Below, piece by piece: positions 26,615 to 34,703 of a stretch of DNA of 64,000 nucleotides. This DNA is from an uncultured Oscillospiraceae bacterium (GTDB taxonomy: Bacteria > Bacillota > Clostridia > Oscillospirales > Acutalibacteraceae). The notes under the pieces are model-generated. The model worked only from the letters and a program-made list of their open reading frames with translations. It was not told the DNA's origin and searched no databases. A program made the translations under genes and the position numbers. The stretch covers positions 5,527 to 69,526 of the forward strand of contig UQHH01000009.1 in the NCBI GenBank assembly GCA_900540865.1, given 5' to 3'. Each line of letters opens with the position of its first letter. The stretch's first letter is position 1.

Positions 26615-27592
26615 TTATGCCTTTTTCGTACCTGGATGCTGCTGCGCTTTTTTCTTTGCCTTGTGGTTCTGCCAGATAACCCACAGCGGACCCGCTATGC
26701 AGATGGATGAATAGCAGCCGGAGATAACGCCGACCATCATCGGCAGGGCGAAGGTCTGGACAGAGGACAGGTTGAAGATAATGGCGATTACATAAACGCA
26801 GCCGATTGCCATAAAGGTGGTAATCGAAGTGCAGATGGTCCTCTTCAGGCACTGGGACGCACTCTTGTTGAAGAGCTCGGCCGGAACAGCCTTCGGACCC
26901 ATAAGGCCCCTGTTCTCCCTGACGCGGTCGTAAATAACAATCGTGTCGTTCAGAGAATAACCGAGAATCATCAGGACAACCGCGATAAAGTTACTGTCAA
27001 TCGGCATCCTCAGGATGACGAAGGTAAAGTAAATCATCAGAACGTCATGCAGGAGCGCGAGAAGCGCCATGACGCCGGCGGACAGGCCGCTGATTTTCCT
27101 GAACCGGAAGGTTACATAAAGCACCATCAGGATACTTGCAATCGCAACCGCCGTCAGGCACTTGAGGAAGAATTTCCAGCCCATCGTGGATTCGACGGAG
27201 TTCGATTCGCTGTACTTGAAGTTGTTGTCCGGGAACTCCTTCTGGAGCGCCTGGGTAAGCCTTGCCTGCTCGTCGACGCTGATGGATTCGTTTCCAGGGA
27301 ACTGTACCGAAACGAGATACCCCTCCGCCGTGTCGGCGTTCTGGTCGCCGGCAATCAGGTTTTTGCTGATTGCAAACGAAACATGCTCGGATGTTTCTTT
27401 CTGGAGCAAATCGGTCAGCGCTTTTTCATCAACCGTTCCTGAGTAGCTGTATTTTACGATTGCGCCGCCCGTAAACTGGATGTCGAGCTTTGCGCCAAAT
27501 ATTAAGTTGCAAATAATGCCGATGGCGAAAATCGCGATTGAGATGCCGAAGAAAATTTTCTTATGCCCAATAAAGTCTAATACTTTTCTCAT
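26615..27592 (-). CDS. secF: Protein translocase subunit SecF
   Basis: SecF with SecD uses proton or Na+ motive force to aid SecYEG export. The 325-residue protein has six membrane helices, the SecF signature FTGGAIVKYSYSG in the periplasmic part and GYSLNDTIVIYDRVRENR in the fourth-fifth helices. The ATG at 27592 overlaps the secD stop by four bases (ATGA), and GGAGG is eight to nine bases upstream. It is followed by a terminator. Confidence 0.96.
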   Translation of the reverse strand: MRKVLDFIGHKKIFFGISIAIFAIGIICNLIFGAKLDIQFTGGAIVKYSYSGTVDEKALTDLLQKETSEHVSFAISKNLIAGDQNADTAEGYLVSVQFPGNESISVDEQARLTQALQKEFPDNNFKYSESNSVESTMGWKFFLKCLTAVAIASILMVLYVTFRFRKISGLSAGVMALLALLHDVLMIYFTFVILRMPIDSNFIAVVLMILGYSLNDTIVIYDRVRENRGLMGPKAVPAELFNKSASQCLKRTICTSITTFMAIGCVYVIAIIFNLSSVQTFALPMMVGVISGCYSSICIAGPLWVIWQNHKAKKKAQQHPGTKKA

Positions 27593-28989
27593 TTTCCAGC
27601 ACCTCCGAATAACCATTTTTTGCGCAGGAACTTATATCCGGAAGAAGAGCGGATCATAAACCTGGAGGCCGCGACGCCGCAGATGAAGTTCGAGATGACG
27701 CCCATCAAAAGCGTGTAGCCGAAGGAGTAAATCGTACCTGTGGTCGAAGGTCCGAATATCATGGAAAGGATATTGGTCGGGCCGAATACGAGCAGCAGGA
27801 TAATCGATACGATAACGATGGTGACGTTGCCGTCGAAAATCGCGGAAAAGCTGTTTTTGCTTCCCTTGTCGATTGCGCCGTCGAGCGTTTTGCCGTTGCG
27901 CAGCTCTTCCTTGATGCGCTCCGCCGTAATGATATTCGCGTCCGCGCCGATACCGATGGACAGTATCAGGCCCGCAATACCGGGCAGCGTCATCGTGAAG
28001 CTCGGGAATACCGGGAAATAGCCGGAAATCGCCGCGATGGAAAGCGCAATCTGCCCAACCAGGGCGAGCACCGCGATAAAGCCGGGAAGCCTGTACATGA
28101 TGAGCATGAACAGCGCAATCAGGATAAAGGCGATAATGCCCGCGTAGGCCATCGCAGTCAGCGAGGAGGAGCCGAGCGTCGGGCTGACCGAGCCGAAGCT
28201 TGCGGTTTCAAGCTCGAAGGGCAGGGCGCCCGCGTTGATTTTCGTCGCAAGGTCGGAAGCCGATTCCGCTGTGAAGTTGCCTTCAATCATTGCGTTGCCG
28301 TCAGAGATGACAGCATTGACCTGCGGCGCGGAAATCATAACGTCGTCCATCCAGATAGACACCGTCTGGCCAACATATTTCTCTGTAATTTCCTTGAAGA
28401 TATTCGGGTCCTTGAGCTTGAGCGAAACAATATATTTCGTGGTGCCCTGTGTGCTGTTGTCTACGCCGGCCTGGGCGCTTTCAACGTTGCTGCCGTCCAT
28501 AAGTATGGTTTCCGCCGTTTCGCCGGTCGGTGTTTTCATAATCGGGTTTCCGTCCGCGTCGTAATCACTCGTCGCGTAGGAGTTGCCCGGCCGGAATGTA
28601 AGCTTGGCGGTAGCTGAAATCTCTTCAATCGCTTTCTCGGGGTCGAAGTCCTTTTCGTCCTCCTTCCACGGGTAGCGTACTATGATGCGGTCTGTCGAGT
28701 AGTCCGCATAGAGTTCATAGTCGGTGATGTTGTTTGAAACCATGCGTGTCTCGATAATCGCCTTTGCTGAATCCAACTGTTCGTCGGTCGCATCGACGTC
28801 GCCCGCAGGCTTAAAGGTAGCTTCCACGCCGCCTTTAATATCGATTCCCCATCGGATGTCCCCTATTCCTTTGATTACCGTCGACTGGATATCACCGTGC
28901 TGCGTGTGAATTCCGAAAATCGCCGTATAACCGAGCGCAAGGATCAGGAGGGCAATGACAGGAAACACTAGCTTTGGAACTCGTTTCAT
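27589..28989 (-). CDS. secD: Protein translocase subunit SecD
   Basis: The 466-residue SecD has an N-terminal membrane helix, a P1 domain (WGIDIKGGVEATF), the second periplasmic part and a C-terminal six-helix RND core (GIAGLILSIGIGADANIITAERIKEELRNG, here shortened to IGIGADANIITAERIKEE). The ATG at 28989 has GGAGGA eight bases upstream; the longer frame runs through the promoter. It is cotranscribed with secF from a strong promoter at 29072-29100. Confidence 0.96.
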   Translation of the reverse strand: MKRVPKLVFPVIALLILALGYTAIFGIHTQHGDIQSTVIKGIGDIRWGIDIKGGVEATFKPAGDVDATDEQLDSAKAIIETRMVSNNITDYELYADYSTDRIIVRYPWKEDEKDFDPEKAIEEISATAKLTFRPGNSYATSDYDADGNPIMKTPTGETAETILMDGSNVESAQAGVDNSTQGTTKYIVSLKLKDPNIFKEITEKYVGQTVSIWMDDVMISAPQVNAVISDGNAMIEGNFTAESASDLATKINAGALPFELETASFGSVSPTLGSSSLTAMAYAGIIAFILIALFMLIMYRLPGFIAVLALVGQIALSIAAISGYFPVFPSFTMTLPGIAGLILSIGIGADANIITAERIKEELRNGKTLDGAIDKGSKNSFSAIFDGNVTIVIVSIILLLVFGPTNILSMIFGPSTTGTIYSFGYTLLMGVISNFICGVAASRFMIRSSSGYKFLRKKWLFGGAGK

Positions 28990-29020
28990 GCGTTTATCCT
29001 CCAATACAAATTTATCCGTG

Positions 29021-29070
29021 CCAAAAAACAACTCTGTTAAGCTGCAAACAAGCACAGACGTAACAGAGTT
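29021..29070 (-). terminator. Terminator-like hairpin between aminotransferase gene and secD
   Basis: AACTCTGTTA / TAACAGAGTT (perfect 10 bp, 21-base loop) followed by GTTTTTTGG on the minus strand. It could terminate the upstream aminotransferase transcript. The -10 of the secD promoter is immediately upstream, so the start site of secD falls inside the left arm. Confidence 0.65.
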
Positions 29071-29071
29071 T

Positions 29072-29100
29072 ATTATATGATTATTAGTGATAAAAGTCAA
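29072..29100 (-). promoter_or_regulatory. Strong sigma-A promoter for secDF
   Basis: TTGACT (29100-29095), 17-base spacer, TATAAT (29077-29072). Predicted start near 29065, leaving a ~75-base leader before secD. Confidence 0.85.
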
Positions 29101-29167
29101 TGCGAAAAATGGCGAATTCTACACGAATTTAATAAATTTGTGGAAATATCATATTAATTTCGAGTAT

Positions 29168-30448
29168 TTATTGGCACAGGAGCTTCTCCACGGCGGCAAG
29201 CTTGACGCACAGGCAGAATAAATCCATCGCCACGTTCAGCTCAGCGACCGGCGGGAATGTCGGCGCAATGCGGATGTTTGAATCCTTCGGGTCCTTGCCG
29301 TAAGGATAGGTAGCGCCCGCGCCCGTGAGGACGACGCCCGCTTCCTTGCAAAGCTGTACCACGCGCTTCGCGCAGCCTTCGAGCACGTCGACGCTTACAA
29401 AATACCCGCCGTTGGGCGTATTCCACCGGGCAATATCCGTACCGGACAGCTCGTCATTCAAATGAGTGAGCACCGCGTCAAAACGGGGGCGCAAAATTTC
29501 CCTGTGCTTCTGCATGTGCCTTTTTACGCCTTCATAATCGCCGAAAAAGCGCATATGGCGCAGCATGTTGATTTTATCATAGCCGATTGTCTGATAAGTA
29601 TAGCGCCTCTTGAAGACGGCCATATTTGCCGGAGAGGAGGCCATAGCGGCGACGCCGGAGCCTGGGAATGTAATTTTCGAGGTGGAGCAGAACAGGATGG
29701 CGAGGTCTTCATTGCCATTCTTTTTGCATTCGTCCATCAGGCTCAGGAGACGGTCGGGCGTATCGGTAATGTCGTGCACGCAGTATGCGTCGTCCCACAT
29801 AATGCGGAAATCCTTTGCGGCGGGCCTGAGCCTCGCAAAGCGCCTGACCGTTTCGTCGGAATATGTGATTCCCTGGGGGTTTGAGTATTTCGGCACACAC
29901 CAGATGCCCTTGATTGTGCTGTCGCTTTCCACGAGCTTTTCGACAACGTCCATATCGGGGCCCTGCGGCGTCATCGGGACGTTTACCATCTCAATGCCGA
30001 AATATTCTGTAATGCCGAAATGCCTGTCATAGCCCGGAACAGGACAGAGGAATTTCACCTTTTCCTGCCTGCACCACGGCTCGCAGCCGCCGATGCCGGC
30101 CGTCATCATGCAGGAAATCGTATCGAACATCATATTGAGGCTCGAGTTGCCGCCGACCATGATGTCCTTTGCGTCTACGCCGAGCATTTTAGAAAAGAGC
30201 GCCTTTATAGACGGGATTCCGTCGAGCAGGCCGTAATTGCGGCAGTCAACGCCATCGCGTGTTTTGCACTGCGCCCCGCTGTTGACGATGTCGAGCATTG
30301 GGAGCGATATTTCGAGCTGCTCTTCCCCCGGCTTGCCTCTGGACATATCCAGCTTTAAATCTTTTGCCTTGAATTCATCGTATTTTGCCGAAAGCTCGCT
30401 TTTAAGCGAGGAAAGCTCTTCCTTAGACATATTTGAGAAGCTTTTCAT
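29168..30448 (-). CDS. PLP-dependent aminotransferase, class I-like
   Basis: The 426-residue protein has a class I aminotransferase fold of the MocR-domain-like 'putative aminotransferase' family: LDMSRGKPGEEQLE at the start, NYGLLDGIPSIK, MWDDAYCVHDI with the PLP-binding Asp/Tyr, and SKITFPGSGVA where the Lys of STSKITF is the probable Schiff-base residue. The substrate amino acid is unknown. The ATG at 30448 has AGAAGGAG eight bases upstream. It has its own promoter and stands alone. Confidence 0.9.
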   Translation of the reverse strand: MKSFSNMSKEELSSLKSELSAKYDEFKAKDLKLDMSRGKPGEEQLEISLPMLDIVNSGAQCKTRDGVDCRNYGLLDGIPSIKALFSKMLGVDAKDIMVGGNSSLNMMFDTISCMMTAGIGGCEPWCRQEKVKFLCPVPGYDRHFGITEYFGIEMVNVPMTPQGPDMDVVEKLVESDSTIKGIWCVPKYSNPQGITYSDETVRRFARLRPAAKDFRIMWDDAYCVHDITDTPDRLLSLMDECKKNGNEDLAILFCSTSKITFPGSGVAAMASSPANMAVFKRRYTYQTIGYDKINMLRHMRFFGDYEGVKRHMQKHREILRPRFDAVLTHLNDELSGTDIARWNTPNGGYFVSVDVLEGCAKRVVQLCKEAGVVLTGAGATYPYGKDPKDSNIRIAPTFPPVAELNVAMDLFCLCVKLAAVEKLLCQ

Positions 30449-30497
30449 GATACATTCTCCTTCTATTATATGCAAAATTTTCATAAAACCAAATAAC

Positions 30498-30526
30498 ATT
30501 TTAATACTTAGAAGCAAAAAATGCAA
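30498..30526 (-). promoter_or_regulatory. Sigma-A promoter for the aminotransferase gene
   Basis: TTGCAT (30526-30521), 17-base spacer, TAAAAT (30503-30498) on the minus strand; start about 40 bases before the ATG. Confidence 0.7.
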
Positions 30527-30654
30527 GTTTAATTTCTTTTTCCTGCAAATTTGTCATTCTGCTGTCTTTATATAGCGAAAAAATCCGATTCTTGTACAGC
30601 TTTTTATAAGCTGCCCCATTCTATTATGATATATCCGGTTTTCAAAAATTGTGC

Positions 30655-30679
30655 AAAAAAGCAGCCGGAAACCGGCTGC
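30655..30679 (-). terminator. Terminator after the BY-kinase gene
   Basis: GCAGCCGG / CCGGCTGC with an AAA loop, then six T on the minus strand, 20 bases past the gene end. Confidence 0.88.
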
Positions 30680-30699
30680 TGCGTGTTTTTGTCTTTGTT

Positions 30700-31416
30700 T
30701 CAGGACCTGTAATAATAATTGTACCCATATTTTCCGCGGTGTTTCCCGTCAATAGGCTTACAGCCTACTTCGATAAAGCCGAGAATCTGGCTGTCGGCAA
30801 GCTTGACATTTTGAATCAAGTTTTCGATATCCCCGTGCGTCGTGGAACGCTCCCTGACCACAACGACATAACCTGCAATATAATTTTTCAGCATCAGCGC
30901 GTCCGTAACGAGCCCCATAGGCGGCGTATCGAACAGGATATAATCGTAGCGCTCTTCCAGCTTTTCAAAAATATCCTTCATTTGGAGGGAACCAAGCAGC
31001 TCAGAAGGATTCGGCGGGATTGGCCCTGAGGTGATGATATCGAGACAAGGGAGCACCTCGCTGTTGATTACCTCGTCGAGTTGTTTGAACTTTCCGACTA
31101 CCTCGGAAAAGCCGGAATCATTGTTCAGCTTCATAAGGTTATGGATGTTCGGCTTACGCAGGTCCGCGTCAATCAAAATAACCTTCTTACCCATTTTGGA
31201 AAGAGAGATTGCCATGTTGGCTGTCGCGGTGCTTTTGCCCTCGCCCTTCGACCAGCTTGTAAACGCAATACATTTACGCTCATAGGCGGCAAGGGAAAAC
31301 ATCAGGTTGGTACGGGCGATTTTATAGCCTTCGATTACCGCAAAACGGCTGTTGTCGTCGATTACATTTCTTGTTTTTTCATAGTTTGTTTTCTTTCTGT
31401 GAAAGTTGATTTTCAT
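30700..31416 (-). CDS. Bacterial tyrosine kinase (CpsD/YwqD-like)
   Basis: The 238-residue BY-kinase carries Walker A (SWSKGEGKST), Walker A' (VILIDADLRKPN), Walker B (YILFDTPP) and a C-terminal tyrosine cluster (KYGYNYYYRS) that is autophosphorylated. In capsule and exopolysaccharide systems it works with the membrane adaptor encoded just upstream, whose stop overlaps its start. No tyrosine phosphatase, flippase or polymerase is adjacent, so the polysaccharide it controls is not evident here. Confidence 0.92.
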   Translation of the reverse strand: MKINFHRKKTNYEKTRNVIDDNSRFAVIEGYKIARTNLMFSLAAYERKCIAFTSWSKGEGKSTATANMAISLSKMGKKVILIDADLRKPNIHNLMKLNNDSGFSEVVGKFKQLDEVINSEVLPCLDIITSGPIPPNPSELLGSLQMKDIFEKLEERYDYILFDTPPMGLVTDALMLKNYIAGYVVVVRERSTTHGDIENLIQNVKLADSQILGFIEVGCKPIDGKHRGKYGYNYYYRS

Positions 31417-32156
31417 TCTTTCTTCCCCTTGCCTTCCGCTTCAATGTCCGCTATCCCGGCAAATACCGGGATTTCATACATTTTGTAAAGGTCGTCGCCA
31501 GGCTTGACAGTCGTATCGATTAATTCCAAAATCAGTGCGATTATAACGGCAAGCACCAGGCCGCCGCCCAAGCCGTAAAGGGTGTTCTTTTTGACATCCG
31601 GCGAAGAAGGCGCCGTGGGGACGTTCGCTTTGTCGGCAGTTATGATTTTTCCGTACGGAAAAAAGACTTTGTAAAGAGCTTGTCCCGCCTCGGGAACAGC
31701 ATTTGCTATTCTTGCCGCCAGCTCAGGGTTTGCACTCGTCACACTTACGCGCAAAAACTGGGTATCGTCCACCATGCTGACACTGAGCATTCCTTTAAGC
31801 GCACCGGGAGATATAGACAAATCAAGATATTCGATAATCTTATTCATCATGAGGTCTGTTTTAAATAAGGTTTGGCAGACCTGCGCTATACGCGCGGAAA
31901 TGACGATGTCGTTCGCGCCCGATTTTTTCACTTCGCCCGAAGCGGTCGTCGCCGTCTCCGTATTGTCCGATTCCCCCGGTAAAACTTCTGAATTCGTAAG
32001 ATACAGGAGCGTCGACGTCGTATACATGGGGGTAATCATATATGCAGAATAAAGGTAAAGAAGCAGGCCGCCAAGCAGCGTGACGATTATGATGAGCTTT
32101 ATATGAGCCTTCAGCATTTTAAGAATATCGCTGATTGTTATTTCTCTTTTTGTCAT
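31413..32156 (-). CDS. Polysaccharide co-polymerase (Wzz/CapA-like membrane adaptor)
   Basis: The 247-residue protein has two membrane helices flanking an extracellular domain (first: HIKLIIIVTLLGGLLLYLYS; last: YGLGGGLVLAVIIALILELID, split here by its flanks) and a short cytoplasmic end. This layout is that of the CapA/YveK/Wzz adaptor that activates BY-kinases and sets chain length. It overlaps the kinase by four bases. ATG at 32156 has GGGG upstream but the ribosome site is weak. Confidence 0.9.
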   Translation of the reverse strand: MTKREITISDILKMLKAHIKLIIIVTLLGGLLLYLYSAYMITPMYTTSTLLYLTNSEVLPGESDNTETATTASGEVKKSGANDIVISARIAQVCQTLFKTDLMMNKIIEYLDLSISPGALKGMLSVSMVDDTQFLRVSVTSANPELAARIANAVPEAGQALYKVFFPYGKIITADKANVPTAPSSPDVKKNTLYGLGGGLVLAVIIALILELIDTTVKPGDDLYKMYEIPVFAGIADIEAEGKGKKE

Positions 32157-32334
32157 AATAGTTATGAGAGCCCCCCACGCATTTTTTCTCTATCTATCTT
32201 ACCAGAAATTTGTTTTTTTTAAGTCCTGAAAAGAAATAAAATCTCACAAGTTTATAATATCCATCCACTTTAAGGATTATTTTGTTGTTTTTTTGTAATT
32301 GTATACCCTGAAGCCGAATTTCAATGTCATGAAA

Positions 32335-32363
32335 AAACAGGACGGAATTCATCCGCCCTGTTT
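32335..32363 (-). terminator. Terminator after oadB
   Basis: AAACAGGACGGA / TCCGCCCTGTTT with one mismatch and a 5-base loop, then TTTTTTC on the minus strand, 15 bases past oadB. Confidence 0.82.
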
Positions 32364-32377
32364 ATTATCTCCGATGT

Positions 32378-33619
32378 TTAACCAAGTACACTGATTAAAA
32401 CGCCTGCCGCGACCGCGGAGCCGATTACGCCAGCGACGTTCGGGCCCATGGCGTGCATGAGCAGGAAGTTGGCCGGGTTATCGCGCTGGCCGACCTTCTG
32501 CGATACGCGCGCAGCCATCGGGACTGCGGAAACGCCCGCGGAACCAATCAGCGGGTTCACCTTGCCGCCGGTAACCTTATACATAATCTTGCCGAACAAC
32601 ACACCGAAGGCCGTGCCAACCATAAAGGCGGCTAAGCCAAGCCCAATAATGCCCAGCGTTTTCATACTGAGAAAAACCTCGCCGGTAGCAGTCGCGCCGA
32701 CCGTGATACCGAGGAATATGGTAACGATGTTCATCAGCTCGTTCTGCGCCGCTTTGAAAATCCTGTCCACGACGCCGCTTTCACGAAAGATATTGCCGAG
32801 CATGAGCATACCGACCAGCGGGGTTGCGTCGGGAATGAAGAGCGCGACGAGAATCGTGACGATAATCGGGAACAAAATCTTTTCCAGCTTGGAAACGGGA
32901 CGAAGCTGCTGCATGACGACGCTGCGCTCTTTTTTGGTAGTAAGCAAGCGCATGATAGGCGGCTGAATAATCGGCACGAGCGCCATATATGAATATGCCG
33001 CGACAGCGATTGGCCCCAGTAAGTGAGGCGCCAGCTTGCTCGTAACGAAAATAGCCGTCGGGCCGTCCGCACCGCCGATAATACCGATAGAGCCCGCCTC
33101 CGCTGGTGTAAAGCCGATTAAAATCGCGCCAAAGAACGTAACAAAAATACCAATCTGCGCGGCGGCGCCGAGGATAAAGCTTGAGGGGCGCGCGATAAGC
33201 GGGCCGAAGTCGGTCATTGCGCCGATACCCAAGAAAATGAGCGGCGGATAAATACCGAGCTTGACGCCCTGGTACAGGTAATAGAGCAGGCCGCCGTTTG
33301 TGGGTACGTTATAATATTCCTGTCCGTTCATTATCGTTGTAGCGTAATTCGCCGCTTCCCCTCCGTGCTGCGCCATATAATCGCTGACAAGCACCATATC
33401 GGTAGAAGGGGTTCCCATAATGGCCGGGAACAGGTTAACGAGCAGCATACCGAACGCAATCGGCAAAAGCAAAAGCGGTTCATACTGCTTTTTAATCGCG
33501 AGAAAAATGAGTACGAGTGAAATCAATATCATTACATAGTTCTGCCACGGGAGCGATGTAATACCCGAGGAATTGAACAAGCCTACGATGGATTCCCAAA
33601 AGCCTTGTAAGATTTCCAT
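32378..33619 (-). CDS. Na+-translocating decarboxylase beta subunit (OadB/GcdB)
   Basis: The 413-residue protein has about eleven helices and the catalytic motif GIIGGADGPTAIFVTSKLAP with the Asp that carries Na+ in decarboxylase beta subunits. The beta subunit couples decarboxylation of a carboxybiotin to Na+ export. The ATG at 33619 has GGAAAG about eight bases upstream. It is 41 bases after oadG. The alpha carboxyltransferase and the biotin carrier are not nearby, so the substrate (oxaloacetate, glutaconyl-CoA or methylmalonyl-CoA) cannot be told. Confidence 0.93.
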   Translation of the reverse strand: MEILQGFWESIVGLFNSSGITSLPWQNYVMILISLVLIFLAIKKQYEPLLLLPIAFGMLLVNLFPAIMGTPSTDMVLVSDYMAQHGGEAANYATTIMNGQEYYNVPTNGGLLYYLYQGVKLGIYPPLIFLGIGAMTDFGPLIARPSSFILGAAAQIGIFVTFFGAILIGFTPAEAGSIGIIGGADGPTAIFVTSKLAPHLLGPIAVAAYSYMALVPIIQPPIMRLLTTKKERSVVMQQLRPVSKLEKILFPIIVTILVALFIPDATPLVGMLMLGNIFRESGVVDRIFKAAQNELMNIVTIFLGITVGATATGEVFLSMKTLGIIGLGLAAFMVGTAFGVLFGKIMYKVTGGKVNPLIGSAGVSAVPMAARVSQKVGQRDNPANFLLMHAMGPNVAGVIGSAVAAGVLISVLG

Positions 33620-33660
33620 GAAACACTAACATTCCTTTCCGATGTGTTGTCTTTGCTGTG

Positions 33661-34032
33661 TCAAAACGGCCTGGTATTGTCCATCAGGCCGGCTGTGCTC
33701 CACACAGGACGGCTTTGGGATGACCTTTTGATACTCTTTACCGCAACCGTGTTTTTCCCATACATTGCATCGACGGCCGCCGCAATAACAGCGACAACCT
33801 CGCCCGGTATTTCACCCGGCGCGGGTGCTTTCTCCTGCACGGGAACAGGTTCCTGCACTGCCTCCTGGCTCTGCAGCTTTTCCTTCTGGTTTTTCTTTTC
33901 TTTTCTCTTATTCAGTGTGTTATAAACGATTGTGCCATAGAGCTTGATTACACCGATGAGCAGGAAAAGAATCAGAAAAACAACAACGAATCCGGTAATA
34001 AGGAGCGTAACCGCAAGCATGATGTTATCCAT
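33661..34032 (-). CDS. Decarboxylase gamma subunit (OadG-like)
   Basis: The 123-residue protein has one N-terminal membrane helix (AVTLLITGFVVVFLILFLLIG), then a Lys/Glu linker, a Pro-rich stretch (VPVQEKAPAPGEIPG) and a short C-terminal helix EVVAVIAAAVDAMYG. This is the OadG pattern. It is shorter than enterobacterial OadG in its end. ATG at 34032 has AGG eight bases upstream. Partner of the adjacent oadB. Confidence 0.85.
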   Translation of the reverse strand: MDNIMLAVTLLITGFVVVFLILFLLIGVIKLYGTIVYNTLNKRKEKKNQKEKLQSQEAVQEPVPVQEKAPAPGEIPGEVVAVIAAAVDAMYGKNTVAVKSIKRSSQSRPVWSTAGLMDNTRPF

Positions 34033-34226
34033 TGTACTTACCTATCCTTTCCGGAGTAAAAACCTATACCCCGCCATTTTAAATCAATTTCCGTATTATT
34101 ATACCCCAGCTTTTCCCCCATTTCAATAAATATAAACGGTGAAATCGAAGCTGTCCAAAACTTTGGAAACTTGTCTAATTTTTCACAAATCGTCCCCAAT
34201 AATTAATGCACTATTATAGCTGCCCA

Positions 34227-34275
34227 AAGAAAACAGGCGTACACAAGCAGCGGATGTCCGCCTTTGCATACGCCT
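34227..34275 (-). terminator. Terminator after spoVM
   Basis: AGGCGTA / TACGCCT outer stem with an inner GCGGA / TCCGC hairpin, followed by TGTTTTCTTTG on the minus strand, 60 bases past spoVM. Confidence 0.65.
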
Positions 34276-34337
34276 TATGCCGCCTATTTTTGTAACGCTT
34301 TATTTGTGTTTACAGACGGCGTTCCCTATGTTTATTT

Positions 34338-34430
34338 TCAGCCTTCCTGCTTTTCTACCTTCTTGATTTTAAAAAATTTACGCAGAAAAAATCCAAGGAC
34401 TGCGGGGCTTTCCAGTACGACTACCTTCAT
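34338..34430 (-). CDS. spoVM: Stage V sporulation protein M
   Basis: A 30-codon gene below normal prediction cut-offs. SpoVM is a tiny amphipathic helix that binds the convex forespore surface and recruits SpoIVA to start coat assembly. The peptide MKVVVLESPAVLGFFLRKFF aligns without gaps with Bacillus SpoVM: Met1-Lys2, Pro9, Leu12-Gly13 and the Arg17 region are shared, followed by a basic tail. A strong GGAGG seven bases upstream supports translation. It follows a second small gene by 20 bases in the same direction and is followed by a terminator. Confidence 0.85.
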   Translation of the reverse strand: MKVVVLESPAVLGFFLRKFFKIKKVEKQEG

Positions 34431-34449
34431 AACATTACCTCCGATAAAG

Positions 34450-34599
34450 TCAGCATCTCAAGGTTGCAAGACCGATGCCGAGGACGATGATAACAATCGC
34501 CGCGATACAGATAATAAAGCGGTCGGGAAAAAAACACGCCGCAATCAGCCCAAAGCCAAACGCGACCGCTGTTTTTCCCCTTTTTCGGTAACAGTTCAT
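34450..34599 (-). CDS. Conserved-looking 49-residue two-helix membrane protein
   Basis: This small gene begins with ATG behind GGGGAG. The protein is basic at the start (NCYRKRGKTAVAF), has a hydrophobic pair of helices broken by FFPDRF and ends LRC. The helix-FP-D-helix pattern is familiar from small Clostridia membrane proteins, but I cannot name a function. It is 20 bases upstream of spoVM and is probably cotranscribed with it. A 67-codon frame over the same bases was rejected because its ribosome site is too close and its composition is odd. Confidence 0.7.
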   Translation of the reverse strand: MNCYRKRGKTAVAFGFGLIAACFFPDRFIICIAAIVIIVLGIGLATLRC

Positions 34600-34703
34600 T
34601 TCCCATCACTCCCCGGCAAGCTTTGGCCATAACCTCCGCGCGGCCTTGTTACTGCTTTAATACAGTATATACAACGAGAGAAAAAGTGTGACAGAACCGT
34701 TTT

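Noticed and set aside
34427..34630. A 67-codon leftward frame overlapping the 49-residue gene
   Set aside because: GGAGG is only two bases from its ATG, and the protein (Trp/Cys/His mix) is unlike anything; the 49-residue frame is better supported.
34264..34632. A 122-codon rightward frame across spoVM
   Set aside because: Antisense to the two small genes, with no ribosome site; composition is of a shadow.
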